From NCBI RefSeq assembly GCF_000622365.1, contig NZ_JASC01000003.1:1-64000 (forward strand): 64,000 bases of DNA, read 5' to 3'. Source of the DNA: Sulfitobacter noctilucae (GTDB taxonomy: Bacteria > Pseudomonadota > Alphaproteobacteria > Rhodobacterales > Rhodobacteraceae). The notes beneath the pieces are model-generated. The model ran no database searches and was not told the origin of the DNA. It worked only from the letters and a program-made list of their open reading frames with translations. Within the stretch, counting starts at the first letter, position 1. Each line of letters starts with the position of its first letter. The position numbers and the translations under genes are program-made. Positions 15,851 through 25,485 of the stretch are shown in pieces.

Positions 15851-17215
15851 ATGGTATCAGCCGTCGAAAACATGGCCGCCAACACCAGCTGGTCCGCATT
15901 GGGCAAGGCAACTGACCTGCGCAACCGGATCCTGTTCACACTGGGCTTGTTGATCGTTTACCGCATTGGCACGTTTATCCCGGTGCCTGGCATCGACGGT
16001 GGTGCACTGCGCGACTTTATGGACAGTGCCGGGCAGGGCATCGGCGGTATGGTGTCGATGTTTACCGGTGGCGCTTTGGGTCGGATGGGTATCTTCGCTC
16101 TCGGGATCATGCCTTATATCTCGGCTTCGATCATCGTGCAGCTTATGGGATCCATGTATGGTCCTTGGGAGCAGCTGAAGAAAGAAGGCGAGCAGGGGCG
16201 CAAGAAGCTGAACCAATACACGCGCTATGGCACGGTGGCTTTGGCGACCTTGCAATCCTACGGTCTGGCCGTGTCACTAGAGGCGGGTGATATCGCCGCT
16301 GATCCGGGTATGTATTTCCGCATTGCCTGTATGATCACGCTTGTGGGTGGCACCATGTTCCTGATGTGGCTGGGTGAGCAGATCACCGCGCGCGGCATCG
16401 GCAATGGTATCTCTTTGATCATTTTTGTTGGCATTATTGCCGAAGTACCTGCTGCGATTGCGCAATTCTTTGCATCTGGCCGGTCCGGCGCGATCAGCCC
16501 TGCGGTTATCGTCGGCGTGCTTGTCATGGTGGTTCTGACGATCATGTTCGTCGTCTTTATGGAAAGGGCGCTACGGAAGATACACATCCAGTACCCGCGC
16601 CGCCAGGTTGGCATGAAGATGTACGATGGCGGGTCATCTCACCTGCCGGTCAAGGTGAACCCGGCGGGCGTGATCCCGGCGATCTTTGCCTCTTCACTTC
16701 TCTTGCTGCCGATCACAATCAGCACCTTCTCGGGCAATTCAACCGGTCCGGTGATGTCTGTCCTGCTGGCCAACTTTGGCCCGGGTCAGCCGCTGTATCT
16801 GTTGTTTTTCATCGCGATGATCGTCTTCTTTGCCTACTTCTATACCTTCAACGTCAGCTTCAAGCCTGACGATGTGGCAGACAACCTCAAGAACCAGAAC
16901 GGATTCGTGCCGGGTATTCGGCCAGGTAAAAAGACCGCCGAGTATCTGGAGTATGTGGTGAACCGGGTGCTGGTTCTCGGCTCTGGTTATCTGGCTTTGG
17001 TCTGTGTCTTCCCTGAAATCCTGCGGGGGCAGTTCGCCATTCCCTTCTACTTCGGCGGCACCTCTGTGTTGATCGTTGTGTCGGTGACGATGGACACGAT
17101 TCAGCAGGTCCAAAGTCATCTGCTTGCGCATCAGTATGAAGGCCTGCTTGAAAAGTCGAACCTGCGCGGCAAAGGTAAAGGTACACGCAAGAAACGGAGC
17201 CCTGTACGTCGATGA
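15851..17215 (+). CDS. secY: Preprotein translocase subunit SecY
   Basis: SecY (454 residues) forms the protein-conducting channel of the inner membrane. About ten membrane segments are evident, starting around residue 25. Recognisable regions are FIPVPGIDG (first periplasmic loop), [21 protein letters not shown] (transmembrane 2 with plug surroundings), the cytosolic [34 protein letters not shown], and the C-terminal [11 protein letters not shown] with the basic [12 protein letters not shown] tail. The stop overlaps adk by four bases (ATGA). Confidence 0.98.
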   Translation: MVSAVENMAANTSWSALGKATDLRNRILFTLGLLIVYRIGTFIPVPGIDGGALRDFMDSAGQGIGGMVSMFTGGALGRMGIFALGIMPYISASIIVQLMGSMYGPWEQLKKEGEQGRKKLNQYTRYGTVALATLQSYGLAVSLEAGDIAADPGMYFRIACMITLVGGTMFLMWLGEQITARGIGNGISLIIFVGIIAEVPAAIAQFFASGRSGAISPAVIVGVLVMVVLTIMFVVFMERALRKIHIQYPRRQVGMKMYDGGSSHLPVKVNPAGVIPAIFASSLLLLPITISTFSGNSTGPVMSVLLANFGPGQPLYLLFFIAMIVFFAYFYTFNVSFKPDDVADNLKNQNGFVPGIRPGKKTAEYLEYVVNRVLVLGSGYLALVCVFPEILRGQFAIPFYFGGTSVLIVVSVTMDTIQQVQSHLLAHQYEGLLEKSNLRGKGKGTRKKRSPVRR

Positions 17216-17790
17216 ACATTATTCTTTTAGGGCCTCCGGGCGCGGGTAAGGGCACACAAGCCGGCCACTTGGTCAAGGCACGTGACATGGTTCAGCTCTC
17301 CACGGGTGACATGTTGCGCGAAGCCAAAGACAGCGGCACCGAGATGGGCAATATGGTTGCTGACGTCATGGCGCGCGGTGATCTGGTTACAGATGAGATC
17401 GTGATCGGTCTTATTCGAGAGAAGCTCGAAGGCGATAACAAGGGTGGTTTCATCTTTGACGGTTTCCCACGCACGCTGGAGCAGGCAGATGCCTTGGGCA
17501 AGCTGCTGGATGAGGCAGGCCAGGGTATCGACGCTGTCATTGAACTGAAGGTGAACGACGAGGTTCTGGTCGATCGCATCGTTGGTCGCGCCGAGGATGC
17601 GCGGAAAGCGGGTCAGCCCGTGCGTGCGGACGACAATGCCGAAAGCCTGAAGATCAGATTGATGGCATATTACAAGCAGACCTCTCCGCTGATCGGCTAT
17701 TACTACGCAAAAGACATGCTGACTTCGGTCAATGGCTTGGGCACGATGGCAGAGGTGCAAGCCGAAATCGCCGATCTGCTGGACGCGTAA
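17212..17790 (+). CDS. adk: Adenylate kinase
   Basis: Adenylate kinase interconverts ATP + AMP and 2 ADP. The P-loop [11 protein letters not shown] is at residues 7-17, followed by the AMP-binding STGDMLR and the GFPRTLEQA segment. The lid is short ([19 protein letters not shown]) with no zinc cysteines, i.e. the short 192-residue form. Start overlaps the secY stop (ATGA), matching the classical secY-adk coupling. Confidence 0.97.
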   Translation: MNIILLGPPGAGKGTQAGHLVKARDMVQLSTGDMLREAKDSGTEMGNMVADVMARGDLVTDEIVIGLIREKLEGDNKGGFIFDGFPRTLEQADALGKLLDEAGQGIDAVIELKVNDEVLVDRIVGRAEDARKAGQPVRADDNAESLKIRLMAYYKQTSPLIGYYYAKDMLTSVNGLGTMAEVQAEIADLLDA

Positions 17791-17839
17791 ACTCCACGCC
17801 GGGCCCATTCGCCTGACTTCTCGATGTAAGGTAAACATG

Positions 17840-17867
17840 AACCCGTCGACGGTTTTATCGACGGGTT
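17840..17867 (+). other. Intergenic hairpin after adk
   Basis: AACCCGTCGA (17840-17849) pairs with TCGACGGGTT (17858-17867) with an 8-nt loop; only two Ts end the stem, so termination would be weak. Overlapping its right foot is TTGACG (17866-17871), 17 bp before TAGTCA (17889-17894), a weak promoter candidate for rpsM. Otherwise 17791-18049 holds no gene. Confidence 0.5.
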
Positions 17868-18049
17868 GACGCTTTGGTCAAAAACCCATAGTCAGCGCTA
17901 TCTCGTATGAGAATCAATTCGCAATGTGGGTCGCTCCTGCTGCGCGAGATCACCTGATCAGCCTTAGCCCGGTGGCCTTCACACCTCGGGCTTCGTTTGT
18001 GAAAAAAGGGTCTGGCGTTACGGACCCGCAACGAAAAGGAATAGCACAC

Positions 18050-18418
18050 GTGGCACGTATTGCCGGCGTAAACATCCCGACTGCAAAGCGGGTTCCAATC
18101 GCCCTCACTTACATCACCGGAATCGGAAACTCTTCCGCGGAAGCAATCTGCGAAGCTGTTGGTATCGAGCGTTCGCGCCGTATCAATGAACTGTCCGATG
18201 CCGAAGTTCTGAAAATCCGCGAGCACATCGACGAGAACTATACCGTCGAAGGTGACCTGCGTCGTGATACGCAGATGAACATCAAGCGTCTGATGGACCT
18301 TGGCTGCTACCGTGGTCTTCGCCACCGTCGCAACCTGCCGGTCCGTGGCCAGCGCACACACACCAACGCTCGCACCCGCAAAGGCCCCGCAAAGGCCATT
18401 GCCGGTAAGAAGAAATAA
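18050..18418 (+). CDS. rpsM: 30S ribosomal protein S13
   Basis: S13 (122 residues) contacts P-site tRNA and L5. The family N-terminus [15 protein letters not shown] begins at a GTG codon (18050), with AAAAGGA as SD about nine bases before; the upstream open frame is rejected. [13 protein letters not shown] (helix-hairpin-helix) and the C-terminal [26 protein letters not shown] are diagnostic. It opens the alpha block. Confidence 0.97.
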   Translation: MARIAGVNIPTAKRVPIALTYITGIGNSSAEAICEAVGIERSRRINELSDAEVLKIREHIDENYTVEGDLRRDTQMNIKRLMDLGCYRGLRHRRNLPVRGQRTHTNARTRKGPAKAIAGKKK

Positions 18419-18432
18419 GGGAGGCTGATTAG

Positions 18433-18822
18433 ATGGCACGCGATGCACGCAAGACCAAGCGTAAGGTCTCCAAGAACATTGCAGCAGGGGTTGCACACGT
18501 AAACTCCAGCTTCAACAACACAAAAATCCTGATTTCCGACGTTCAGGGCAATGCGATTGCATGGTCCTCGTCCGGCACGATGGGCTTTAAAGGCTCCCGG
18601 AAATCCACACCCTACGCGGCCCAGATGGCTGCTGAGGATGCGGGTCGCAAGGCGCAGGAGCACGGTGTGAAGACGCTGGAAGTTGAAGTGCAGGGTCCAG
18701 GCTCCGGTCGTGAATCCGCACTCCGCGCGCTGGCCGCCGCAGGCTTCAACATCACGTCTATCCGTGATGTGACGCCAATGGCCCACAACGGCTGCCGCCC
18801 ACCAAAGCGCCGCCGCGTTTAA
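18433..18822 (+). CDS. rpsK: 30S ribosomal protein S11
   Basis: S11 (129 residues) lies on the 30S platform near the E site. The sequence [30 protein letters not shown]-type [15 protein letters not shown], and the C-terminal [18 protein letters not shown] are invariant features. Immediately after rpsM with an AGGGAGG SD. Confidence 0.98.
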   Translation: MARDARKTKRKVSKNIAAGVAHVNSSFNNTKILISDVQGNAIAWSSSGTMGFKGSRKSTPYAAQMAAEDAGRKAQEHGVKTLEVEVQGPGSGRESALRALAAAGFNITSIRDVTPMAHNGCRPPKRRRV

Positions 18823-18938
18823 GCGAAAACATTTCTACCGGGGTCTGCGTGGTGTCATGCAGGCCCCATACCGCTTTTTGAAACCTCGAGCGTAGCTGCC
18901 GACCGGACATGCAGCAGTTACAAGGATGGAGGGATACC

Positions 18939-19955
18939 ATGATCCACAAAAATTGGGCTGAATTGATCAAACCACAGCAGCTTGACGTGAAGCCGGGCAA
19001 TGACCCAGCGCGTCAGGCGACCGTAATGGCCGAACCGCTTGAGCGCGGCTTTGGTCTGACGATGGGCAACGCGCTGCGCCGCGTGCTGATGTCGTCGTTG
19101 CAGGGTGCTGCAATCACATCCGTACAAATTGACAATGTTTTGCACGAATTCTCATCGGTTGCCGGTGTACGTGAAGACGTCACAGACATCATTCTGAACC
19201 TTAAGGGTGTCAGCATCCGTATGGAAGTCGAAGGGCCAAAGCGTCTGTCGATTTCTGCGAAGGGTCCAGGCGTTGTGACGGCGGGCGACATTTCCGAGAG
19301 CGCGGGCATCGAGATCCTGAACCGTGATCATGTGATCTGTCACCTCGACGATGGTGCCGATGTTTACATGGAACTGACGGTAAACACCGGTAAGGGCTAT
19401 GTCTCTGCCGAGAAGAACAAGCCGGAAGACGCGCCTATCGGATTGATCCCGATCGATGCGATCTATTCACCGGTCAAGAAAGTCAGCTACGACGTGCAGC
19501 CAACCCGTGAAGGTCAGGTTCTGGACTATGACAAGCTGACCATGAAGGTTGAAACCGACGGGTCCATCACGCCAGACGATGCCGTGGCATTTGCTGCACG
19601 TATCCTGCAGGACCAGCTTGGTATCTTTGTGAACTTCGACGAGCCTGAATCAGCATCCCGTGCGGATGAAGACGACGGTCTGGAGTTCAACCCGCTGCTG
19701 CTCAAGAAGGTAGACGAGCTGGAGCTGTCCGTCCGTTCCGCGAATTGCCTGAAGAACGACAACATTGTCTACATCGGCGATCTGATCCAGAAGACCGAAG
19801 CAGAGATGCTGCGTACGCCAAACTTTGGCCGCAAGTCCTTGAACGAGATCAAGGAAGTGCTGTCGGGCATGGGTCTGCACCTTGGCATGGACGTCGAGGA
19901 CTGGCCACCGGACAACATCGAAGATCTGGCGAAGAAGTTCGAAGACAACTTTTAA
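18939..19955 (+). CDS. rpoA: RNA polymerase alpha subunit
   Basis: RpoA (338 residues) dimerises to nucleate core RNA polymerase and its C-terminal domain binds UP elements and activators. The ATG at 18939 follows a [28 protein letters not shown] is the usual alphaproteobacterial N-terminus. The N-terminal domain has [21 protein letters not shown]; the C-terminal domain (about 245-325) has [37 protein letters not shown]. It lies after a ~115-bp spacer from rpsK. Confidence 0.98.
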   Translation: MIHKNWAELIKPQQLDVKPGNDPARQATVMAEPLERGFGLTMGNALRRVLMSSLQGAAITSVQIDNVLHEFSSVAGVREDVTDIILNLKGVSIRMEVEGPKRLSISAKGPGVVTAGDISESAGIEILNRDHVICHLDDGADVYMELTVNTGKGYVSAEKNKPEDAPIGLIPIDAIYSPVKKVSYDVQPTREGQVLDYDKLTMKVETDGSITPDDAVAFAARILQDQLGIFVNFDEPESASRADEDDGLEFNPLLLKKVDELELSVRSANCLKNDNIVYIGDLIQKTEAEMLRTPNFGRKSLNEIKEVLSGMGLHLGMDVEDWPPDNIEDLAKKFEDNF

Positions 19956-19964
19956 GCCAACGTG

Positions 19965-19984
19965 AGGCGGGGTGACCCCCGCCT
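19965..19984 (+). other. Hairpin between rpoA and rplQ
   Basis: AGGCGGGG (19965-19972) pairs with CCCCGCCT (19977-19984) around a 4-nt loop, with no T-run. A second small GGGCGC/GCGCCC hairpin lies at 19997-20010. Likely processing or stability elements. Confidence 0.55.
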
Positions 19985-20088
19985 TACACCACGACCGGGC
20001 GCGAGCGCCCCAAGGAGAGCCCAAGACACGCATCGCGGGCCAGACAAAGTAAAACCGCCCGTAGAGGGCACATCTAGGAGACTACAAC

Positions 20089-20508
20089 ATGCGTCACGCA
20101 CGTGGATACCGCCGCCTGAATCGTACACATGAGCACCGCAAGGCGCTCTGGTCGAACATGGCAGGCTCGCTCATCGAACATGAGCAAATCAAAACAACCT
20201 TGCCGAAAGCCAAAGAACTACGCCCTGTGATCGAGAAGATGATCACACTTGCCAAGCGCGGCGACCTGCATGCACGCCGTCAAGCTGCAAGCAAGCTCAA
20301 GCAGGACAAATATGTCGCTAAACTGTTTGATATTCTTGGCCCCCGCTACAAAGATCGTCAGGGCGGATACGTTCGCGTTCTGAAAGCCGGTTTCCGGTAT
20401 GGCGACATGGCACCGATGGCAATCATTGAATTCGTGGACCGCGACCGCGATGCCAAGGGTGCAGGCGACAAGGCACGTCTGGCTGAGGTTGAAGCCGCAG
20501 AAGATTAA
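20089..20508 (+). CDS. rplQ: 50S ribosomal protein L17
   Basis: L17 (139 residues) is located at the tunnel exit side of the 50[44 protein letters not shown] is diagnostic, with the [42 protein letters not shown] core. Slightly long C-terminal charged tail. Last gene of the alpha block; a clear terminator follows. Confidence 0.98.
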   Translation: MRHARGYRRLNRTHEHRKALWSNMAGSLIEHEQIKTTLPKAKELRPVIEKMITLAKRGDLHARRQAASKLKQDKYVAKLFDILGPRYKDRQGGYVRVLKAGFRYGDMAPMAIIEFVDRDRDAKGAGDKARLAEVEAAED

Positions 20509-20530
20509 GAATTATCGCGTGAAGCGAGTG

Positions 20531-20559
20531 AAAAGCCCTGCCGTTTGGCGGGGCTTTTT
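20531..20559 (+). terminator. Intrinsic terminator of the ribosomal superoperon
   Basis: AAAAGCCCTGCC (20531-20542) pairs with GGCGGGGCTTTT (20547-20558), one G-T pair, with a GTTT loop (20543-20546) and five Ts. It marks the end of the ribosomal gene region. Confidence 0.9.
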
Positions 20560-20641
20560 GTTTTTGGCGGTGCGCTACGGTATATATGGCCAAAAAGAGA
20601 AAGAGTTGCGCATTTGGTTCGTGCTGCCCATATCATAGCCT

Positions 20642-22018
20642 ATGAAATTTCTTGTTCTTATTTTGGTGTGTTTGGGTCTGCCCTTGAGCGCACAGAACGT
20701 GCCCCAATCGCAGGCACAGATGCAGCTGAGCTTTGTGCCTTTGGTCAAGCAAGCGGCACCGGCGGTTGTAAATATTTACGCCAAGATCATGGCGGCGCCC
20801 GCACGCACGCCTTTGCAAAGCGACCCTTTTTTTGAGCGGTTCTTTCGCGATCCATTTTCTGAAAAGCCACGCGTGCAGAACTCGCTGGGGTCCGGGGTGA
20901 TTCTGTCCGACGACGGGATAGTTGTGTCCAATTATCACGTGGTCGGGATGGCGACGGAAATTCGCGTGGTGTTGAATGACCGCCGGGAATTTTCGGCGCG
21001 GGTGCTTTTAGGCGATGCAGAAGCTGATCTGGCGATCCTGCAGATCGAAGGTGCAGAGGCGTTGCCGTTCCTAAACCTGCGCGACAGCGATACGGTTGAG
21101 GTTGGCGAATTGGCGTTGGCCATCGGGAATCCCTTTGGCGTGGGCCAGACCGTAAGCAGCGGTATCGTGAGTGGCCTTGCACGGTCGCGTTCAGGTGGGG
21201 GTAACAGCGGTCTGGGATATTTCATTCAGACAGATGCGCCGATTAACCCCGGCAACTCGGGCGGTGCGCTGGTTGATATGGCGGGGCGTCTGATGGGGAT
21301 CAATACCTCGATCCTGACGCGGTCCGGGGGATCGAACGGAATTGGCTTTGCTATTCCGTCCGATCTTGTCGCAGCCTTTGTAGATCAGGCGCGTGCCGGT
21401 GAAACAGAGTTCGGCCGGCCCTGGGCCGGGATCAGCGGGCAACCGGTGGACGCTGACATGGTGGCATCGCTGGGGCTTAGTCGGCCGGGTGGGATTATTG
21501 TTTCCGGACTGCATGAGGCGAGCCCCTTTCGCGACGCCGGCCTGGATGTGGGTGATGTGGTCACCCATGTCGGCGGCCAAGCGGTGAACACACCTGCCGA
21601 GATGATCTACCGAATGAGTGTGGAAGGGCTGGGCCAAGCAGCAGAGGTCGCGTTCTTGCGCGGAGGAGAAGCGCGCGAGGTCGAAGTCATGATGATGGCG
21701 GCACCAGAAGTGCCCCCGCGGGATGAAACCGTCTTAGCGCGGCGGGCATTGCTGCCCGGTCTGCGGTTGGCGCGGGTCAATCCGGCAGTGCTTGCGGAAT
21801 TAAACCTGCCGTTGGAGACCGAAGGGGTCGCGGTGCTGGAAGCAGGTCGTTTCGGAAACAGGGTCGGCTTGCGTGACGGCGATATACTTTTGGCGATCAA
21901 CGGGGTCGAGGTTTCCCATCCGCAGGATGTGGCCACTTTGCTGGGCGGTGAGGTGCGGCGCATTGAAATGGTTGTACAACGGGGCACGCAACGCACGCTT
22001 TTGCGATTCAGGGTCTAG
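20642..22018 (+). CDS. Do-like periplasmic serine protease (HtrA/DegQ family)
   Basis: A 458-residue S1C protease with a signal peptide (MKFLVLILVCLGLPLSA). The catalytic triad is visible: His99 in VSNYHVVG, Asp129 in EADLAILQI, Ser206 in NPGNSGGAL. Two PDZ domains follow, roughly residues 255-350 (with GLHEASPFRDAGLDVGDVVTHVGG) and 365-455 (with GRFGNRVGLRDGDILLAINGV). It would degrade or chaperone misfolded envelope proteins. Length is close to DegQ. The next gene, rarA, starts three bases after the stop. Confidence 0.92.
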   Translation: MKFLVLILVCLGLPLSAQNVPQSQAQMQLSFVPLVKQAAPAVVNIYAKIMAAPARTPLQSDPFFERFFRDPFSEKPRVQNSLGSGVILSDDGIVVSNYHVVGMATEIRVVLNDRREFSARVLLGDAEADLAILQIEGAEALPFLNLRDSDTVEVGELALAIGNPFGVGQTVSSGIVSGLARSRSGGGNSGLGYFIQTDAPINPGNSGGALVDMAGRLMGINTSILTRSGGSNGIGFAIPSDLVAAFVDQARAGETEFGRPWAGISGQPVDADMVASLGLSRPGGIIVSGLHEASPFRDAGLDVGDVVTHVGGQAVNTPAEMIYRMSVEGLGQAAEVAFLRGGEAREVEVMMMAAPEVPPRDETVLARRALLPGLRLARVNPAVLAELNLPLETEGVAVLEAGRFGNRVGLRDGDILLAINGVEVSHPQDVATLLGGEVRRIEMVVQRGTQRTLLRFRV

Positions 22019-22021
22019 CGG

Positions 22022-23335
22022 GTGGCAGATTTGTTCAACAGTGGGGCAGAGGCGAAGGACAATGGTCATCGCCCTCTTGCGGACCGTTTGCGGCCCCAGC
22101 GACTGAGTGATGTGATCGGACAGCAAAAGGTGCTGGGGCCACAGGCACCGCTGACTGTGATGCTGTCTTCGGGCAGCCTTTCGTCGCTCATCTTTTGGGG
22201 TCCGCCGGGTGTGGGCAAGACGACCATCGCGCGGTTGCTGGCGGATGAAACGGACCTTCATTTCGTGCAGATCAGCGCAATTTTTTCGGGCGTACCAGAG
22301 CTGCGCAAGGTTTTTGAAGCGGCCAAGATCAGGCGGCAGAACGGGCAGGGGACGCTTCTGTTCGTCGATGAAATACATCGCTTTAACAAGGCGCAACAGG
22401 ACGGGTTCCTGCCGCATATGGAGGATGGGACGATCCTGCTTGTGGGGGCGACCACAGAGAATCCGAGTTTCGAATTGAATGCCGCTGTGATGAGCCGTGC
22501 GCAGGTATTGGTGCTGGAACGTTTGACGCTGGTGGAACTGGAATTGCTGGCGCAACGCGCAGAACAGGAACTGGAGCGCACTTTGTCCCTGGACGGATCG
22601 GCCCGCGAGGCGCTTCTTGAGATGGCCGATGGGGACGGGCGTGCGTTGCTTAACCTGATCGAACAGGTCGCGGCGTGGAAGGTGGAAGACCCGCTGGACA
22701 AGGCGGCGCTTGCTGGTCGCCTGATGCGACGCGCGGCGCAATACGACAAGGGCGGCGATGCGCATTACAACCTAATCTCTGCGCTGCATAAATCGGTGCG
22801 GGGGTCGGACCCCGATGCGGCGCTTTATTGGTTCGCACGGATGCTGGAGGGTGGCGAAGACCCGCGTTATCTGGCGCGGCGGATCACGCGCATGGCGGTG
22901 GAAGATATCGGGTTGGCTGATCCACAGGCGCAGGCGGTTTGCCTGCAATCATGGGAAACCTTCGAACGCTTGGGCAGCCCCGAAGGTGAGCTTGCACTGG
23001 CCCAGGCTGTGACCTATCTGTCTTTGGCCCCCAAATCGAACGCGGGTTATGTCGCGTACAAAGGAGCGCGGCGAGCGGCGAAAAGCACTGGGTCGGAGCC
23101 GCCGCCGAAACATATTCTGAATGCGCCGACGAAGATGATGAAGGAACAGGGCTATGGGTCGGGCTATGCCTATGACCATGATGCCGAAGATGGGTTTTCT
23201 GGGCAGAATTATTTCCCTGAAACGATGGAACGTCCGGTGTTGTATGAACCTGTTGAAAGGGGGTTCGAGCGCGATCTGAAGAAGCGGCTCGACTACTTCA
23301 GCAAGCTGCGGGCCAAACGGGATAGCGGCTCTTGA
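22022..23335 (+). CDS. rarA: Replication-associated recombination protein A (RarA/MgsA)
   Basis: RarA (437 residues) is an AAA+ ATPase, related to clamp-loader and RuvB proteins, that acts at stalled replication forks. Walker A is GPPGVGKTT (60-68) and Walker B LLFVDEIHRFNKAQQD; the sensor segment GATTENPSFE and the C-terminal tetramerisation region (DGDGRALLNLIEQ..., DAALYWFARMLEGGEDPRYLARRI) are intact. The start is GTG at 22022, giving MADLF; the protease gene ends three bases before, so the two are probably co-transcribed. Confidence 0.93.
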   Translation: MADLFNSGAEAKDNGHRPLADRLRPQRLSDVIGQQKVLGPQAPLTVMLSSGSLSSLIFWGPPGVGKTTIARLLADETDLHFVQISAIFSGVPELRKVFEAAKIRRQNGQGTLLFVDEIHRFNKAQQDGFLPHMEDGTILLVGATTENPSFELNAAVMSRAQVLVLERLTLVELELLAQRAEQELERTLSLDGSAREALLEMADGDGRALLNLIEQVAAWKVEDPLDKAALAGRLMRRAAQYDKGGDAHYNLISALHKSVRGSDPDAALYWFARMLEGGEDPRYLARRITRMAVEDIGLADPQAQAVCLQSWETFERLGSPEGELALAQAVTYLSLAPKSNAGYVAYKGARRAAKSTGSEPPPKHILNAPTKMMKEQGYGSGYAYDHDAEDGFSGQNYFPETMERPVLYEPVERGFERDLKKRLDYFSKLRAKRDSGS

Positions 23336-23381
23336 TGCGCCTTTGCTTGACAAAGGCGGCACAAAGCGGGACAGACCGCGC

Positions 23382-23762
23382 ATGTTTTCAACGTTGTTTC
23401 TTGTCGCTCTTGGTGGTGCCATCGGGGCTTGCCTGCGGTTTTTGTCCGGGGCCGCGATGCTGCGGCTGACCGGGCCTGCCGACTTTCCGTTGGCGATTTT
23501 GAGCGTTAACGTGGCGGGTTCTTTCGCGATGGGGATCTTTGTGGCCCTTGCGGCGCAAAAGGGGATGACCCACTGGAATCCCTTTGTCATGACCGGGGTC
23601 CTGGGCGGGTTCACGACATTCTCGGCCTTCTCGCTGGAAAGCGTTAATTTGATGGAGCGCGGCGATTATGCGGCTGCCGCCCTTTATGTCAGTCTGTCCG
23701 TCGGATTGTCGATCGCCGCTTTGATGTTGGGCCTTTGGTTGGCCCGTGGAGTATTTCTATGA
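23382..23762 (+). CDS. crcB: Fluoride channel CrcB/FluC
   Basis: A 126-residue, four-helix membrane protein of the Fluc family, which exports fluoride as a dual-topology dimer. Signature segments are GGAIGACLRF at the first helix, NVAGSFAMGIF (conserved Asn), and TGVLGGFTTFSAFSLE with the Gly-Gly-Phe-Thr-Thr-Phe-Ser motif. The ATG at 23382 is chosen over an upstream in-frame start because the first helix begins there. No room for a fluoride riboswitch: rarA ends 46 bp upstream. The stop overlaps the next gene (ATGA). Confidence 0.92.
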   Translation: MFSTLFLVALGGAIGACLRFLSGAAMLRLTGPADFPLAILSVNVAGSFAMGIFVALAAQKGMTHWNPFVMTGVLGGFTTFSAFSLESVNLMERGDYAAAALYVSLSVGLSIAALMLGLWLARGVFL

Positions 23763-24805
23763 GCCGCGTTCAGACGCTAACGGTTGCAGCAGGTGATGGG
23801 GATCAACGGCTTGACCGCTGGTTCAAACGGATGTTTCCGCTGATTTCCCAAGGCAAGATCGAAAAGATGTGCCGCAAGGGCGAAATCCGTGTGAACGGTG
23901 GACGTGTCAAAGGATCGACGCGGCTGGAAGAGGGGCAGGAGGTGCGCATACCGCCGCTGCCCGATCAGGAGGCACCGCCGCCGCCCAAACGCACGCGGAT
24001 CACCGATGCGGATGCCAAGATGATCCGTTCTTGTGTGATTTACCGCGATGACGAGGTGATCGCGCTGAACAAGCCGCCCGGTCTGGCTGTGCAAGGTGGA
24101 TCGGGGCAAAGCGATCGGCATGTGGATGCATTGTCCGAAGCCTTGATGTTCGATCTGGAAGAAAAGCCGCGGTTGGTGCACAGGTTGGACCGCGATACCT
24201 CGGGTGTCTTGCTGCTCGCTCGCACGCGGGCCGCTGCCAAATCGCTGACCGCGGCAATGCGGCATCGGCAGACCCGCAAGATCTATTGGGCCATCGTTGC
24301 AGGGGTGCCGACCCCCTATTTGGGTGAAATCCGCTTTGGTCTGGTCAAGGCCGGGGGGCATGGCAAGAGCGGCGAGGGCGAAAAGATGGTCGCCGTGCAT
24401 CCACGCGATATGGACGATACGCTAGGTGCCAGACGGGCGCATACGCTTTACGCCACACTGTACCGTGTGGGGTCTCGGGCATCGTGGGTTGCGCTTGAGC
24501 CGGTCACGGGACGGACGCATCAACTGCGTGCGCATATGGCCGAGATCGGGCATCCAATTGTCGGTGATGGTAAATATGGTGGTTCTGGTCAGGAAAACCT
24601 TGGCGATGGATGGGGCGCGCAACTGGGCGGCGTAATCTCTAAGAAGTTGCATCTGCATGCGCGTTTGATGCGTTTTGAGCATCCCGTGACGCGCAAGCTG
24701 ATCACGGTCACGGCGGAACTGCCCGAACACATGGCGCTCAGCTGGGATACCTTTGGCTGGACCGAAGACCTAGCCGCGGATGATCCGTTTGAGTCGCTGC
24801 AATGA
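23759..24805 (+). CDS. rluC: RluA/RluC-family 23S rRNA pseudouridine synthase
   Basis: The 348-residue enzyme isomerises uridine in RNA. An N-terminal S4 domain (RLDRWFKRMFPLISQGKIEKMCRKG, about 17-65) precedes the RluA catalytic domain. The catalytic motif HRLDRDTSGVLLLAR has its Asp at about 144; RTHQLRAHMAEIGHPIVGD is also intact. It is RluC-like by architecture (S4 + RluA); the exact target sites are inferred. It overlaps crcB by four bases and the HAD gene by four bases. The start at 23759 is chosen because of these overlaps. Confidence 0.88.
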   Translation: MSRVQTLTVAAGDGDQRLDRWFKRMFPLISQGKIEKMCRKGEIRVNGGRVKGSTRLEEGQEVRIPPLPDQEAPPPPKRTRITDADAKMIRSCVIYRDDEVIALNKPPGLAVQGGSGQSDRHVDALSEALMFDLEEKPRLVHRLDRDTSGVLLLARTRAAAKSLTAAMRHRQTRKIYWAIVAGVPTPYLGEIRFGLVKAGGHGKSGEGEKMVAVHPRDMDDTLGARRAHTLYATLYRVGSRASWVALEPVTGRTHQLRAHMAEIGHPIVGDGKYGGSGQENLGDGWGAQLGGVISKKLHLHARLMRFEHPVTRKLITVTAELPEHMALSWDTFGWTEDLAADDPFESLQ

Positions 24806-25485
24806 CCGCAGATTTGCGACTGGTGATATTTGACGTGGACGGCACATTGGTCGACAGTCAGGCGACGATCCTGTCGGCAATGGCCGCGGCATTCGGGGCT
24901 GTGGATCGTCCTTTGCCAACGCGCCAGCACGTTCTGGGGACGGTCGGCCTGTCGCTGCACAAGATATTTCCGATCCTCGTGCCTGATGGATCGCCCGCCG
25001 ATCATGACCGCATGGTTGAGGCCTATAAAAACGCATATATGACGGACCGTGCAACCTCTGGCGTGGTTCAGACGGCACCATTCTATCCCGGCGCTTTCGA
25101 GACGCTGAAAGCGTTGCATGCTGTGCCGGAGGTCCTGCTTGGCGTGGCTACCGGCAAGTCCAAGCGGGGCTTGGACAAGTTGATCGAAGGTCATGCGTTG
25201 GAGGGTTTGTTTGTCACGCAACAGGTGGCGGACTTTCACCCGTCAAAGCCGCATCCGTCCATGATCTTGCAGGCAATGACCGATGCGGGTGTCGATCCGG
25301 CACAGACAGTGATGATTGGTGACACCAGTTTTGACATGGAAATGGCGGCCGCCGCAGGTGTGCGCGGTATCGGGGTCAGCTGGGGGTATCACGGTCGCGA
25401 CAGATTGAAGGCAGCAGACCGGGTCGTTGATACTTTTGACGAATTGAACGAGGTTCTTGGGCAGAGTTGGCGTGGGGCGGCATGA
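24802..25485 (+). CDS. HAD-superfamily phosphatase (phosphoglycolate phosphatase-like)
   Basis: A 227-residue HAD hydrolase. Motif I FDVDGTLVDS is at residues 10-19, motif II falls in VATGKSKRGLDKL, motif III Lys in PSKPHPSMI and motif IV in MIGDTSFDMEMAAAAG. The four-helix cap inserted after motif I makes it a subfamily IA (Gph/PGP-like) phosphatase; the natural substrate is unknown. Overlaps both neighbours by four bases (ATGA). Confidence 0.85.
   Translation: MTADLRLVIFDVDGTLVDSQATILSAMAAAFGAVDRPLPTRQHVLGTVGLSLHKIFPILVPDGSPADHDRMVEAYKNAYMTDRATSGVVQTAPFYPGAFETLKALHAVPEVLLGVATGKSKRGLDKLIEGHALEGLFVTQQVADFHPSKPHPSMILQAMTDAGVDPAQTVMIGDTSFDMEMAAAAGVRGIGVSWGYHGRDRLKAADRVVDTFDELNEVLGQSWRGAA

Noticed and set aside
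23336..23381. Fluoride riboswitch upstream of crcB
   Set aside because: The 46-bp gap after rarA is too short for the aptamer; no pseudoknot-like sequence is visible.
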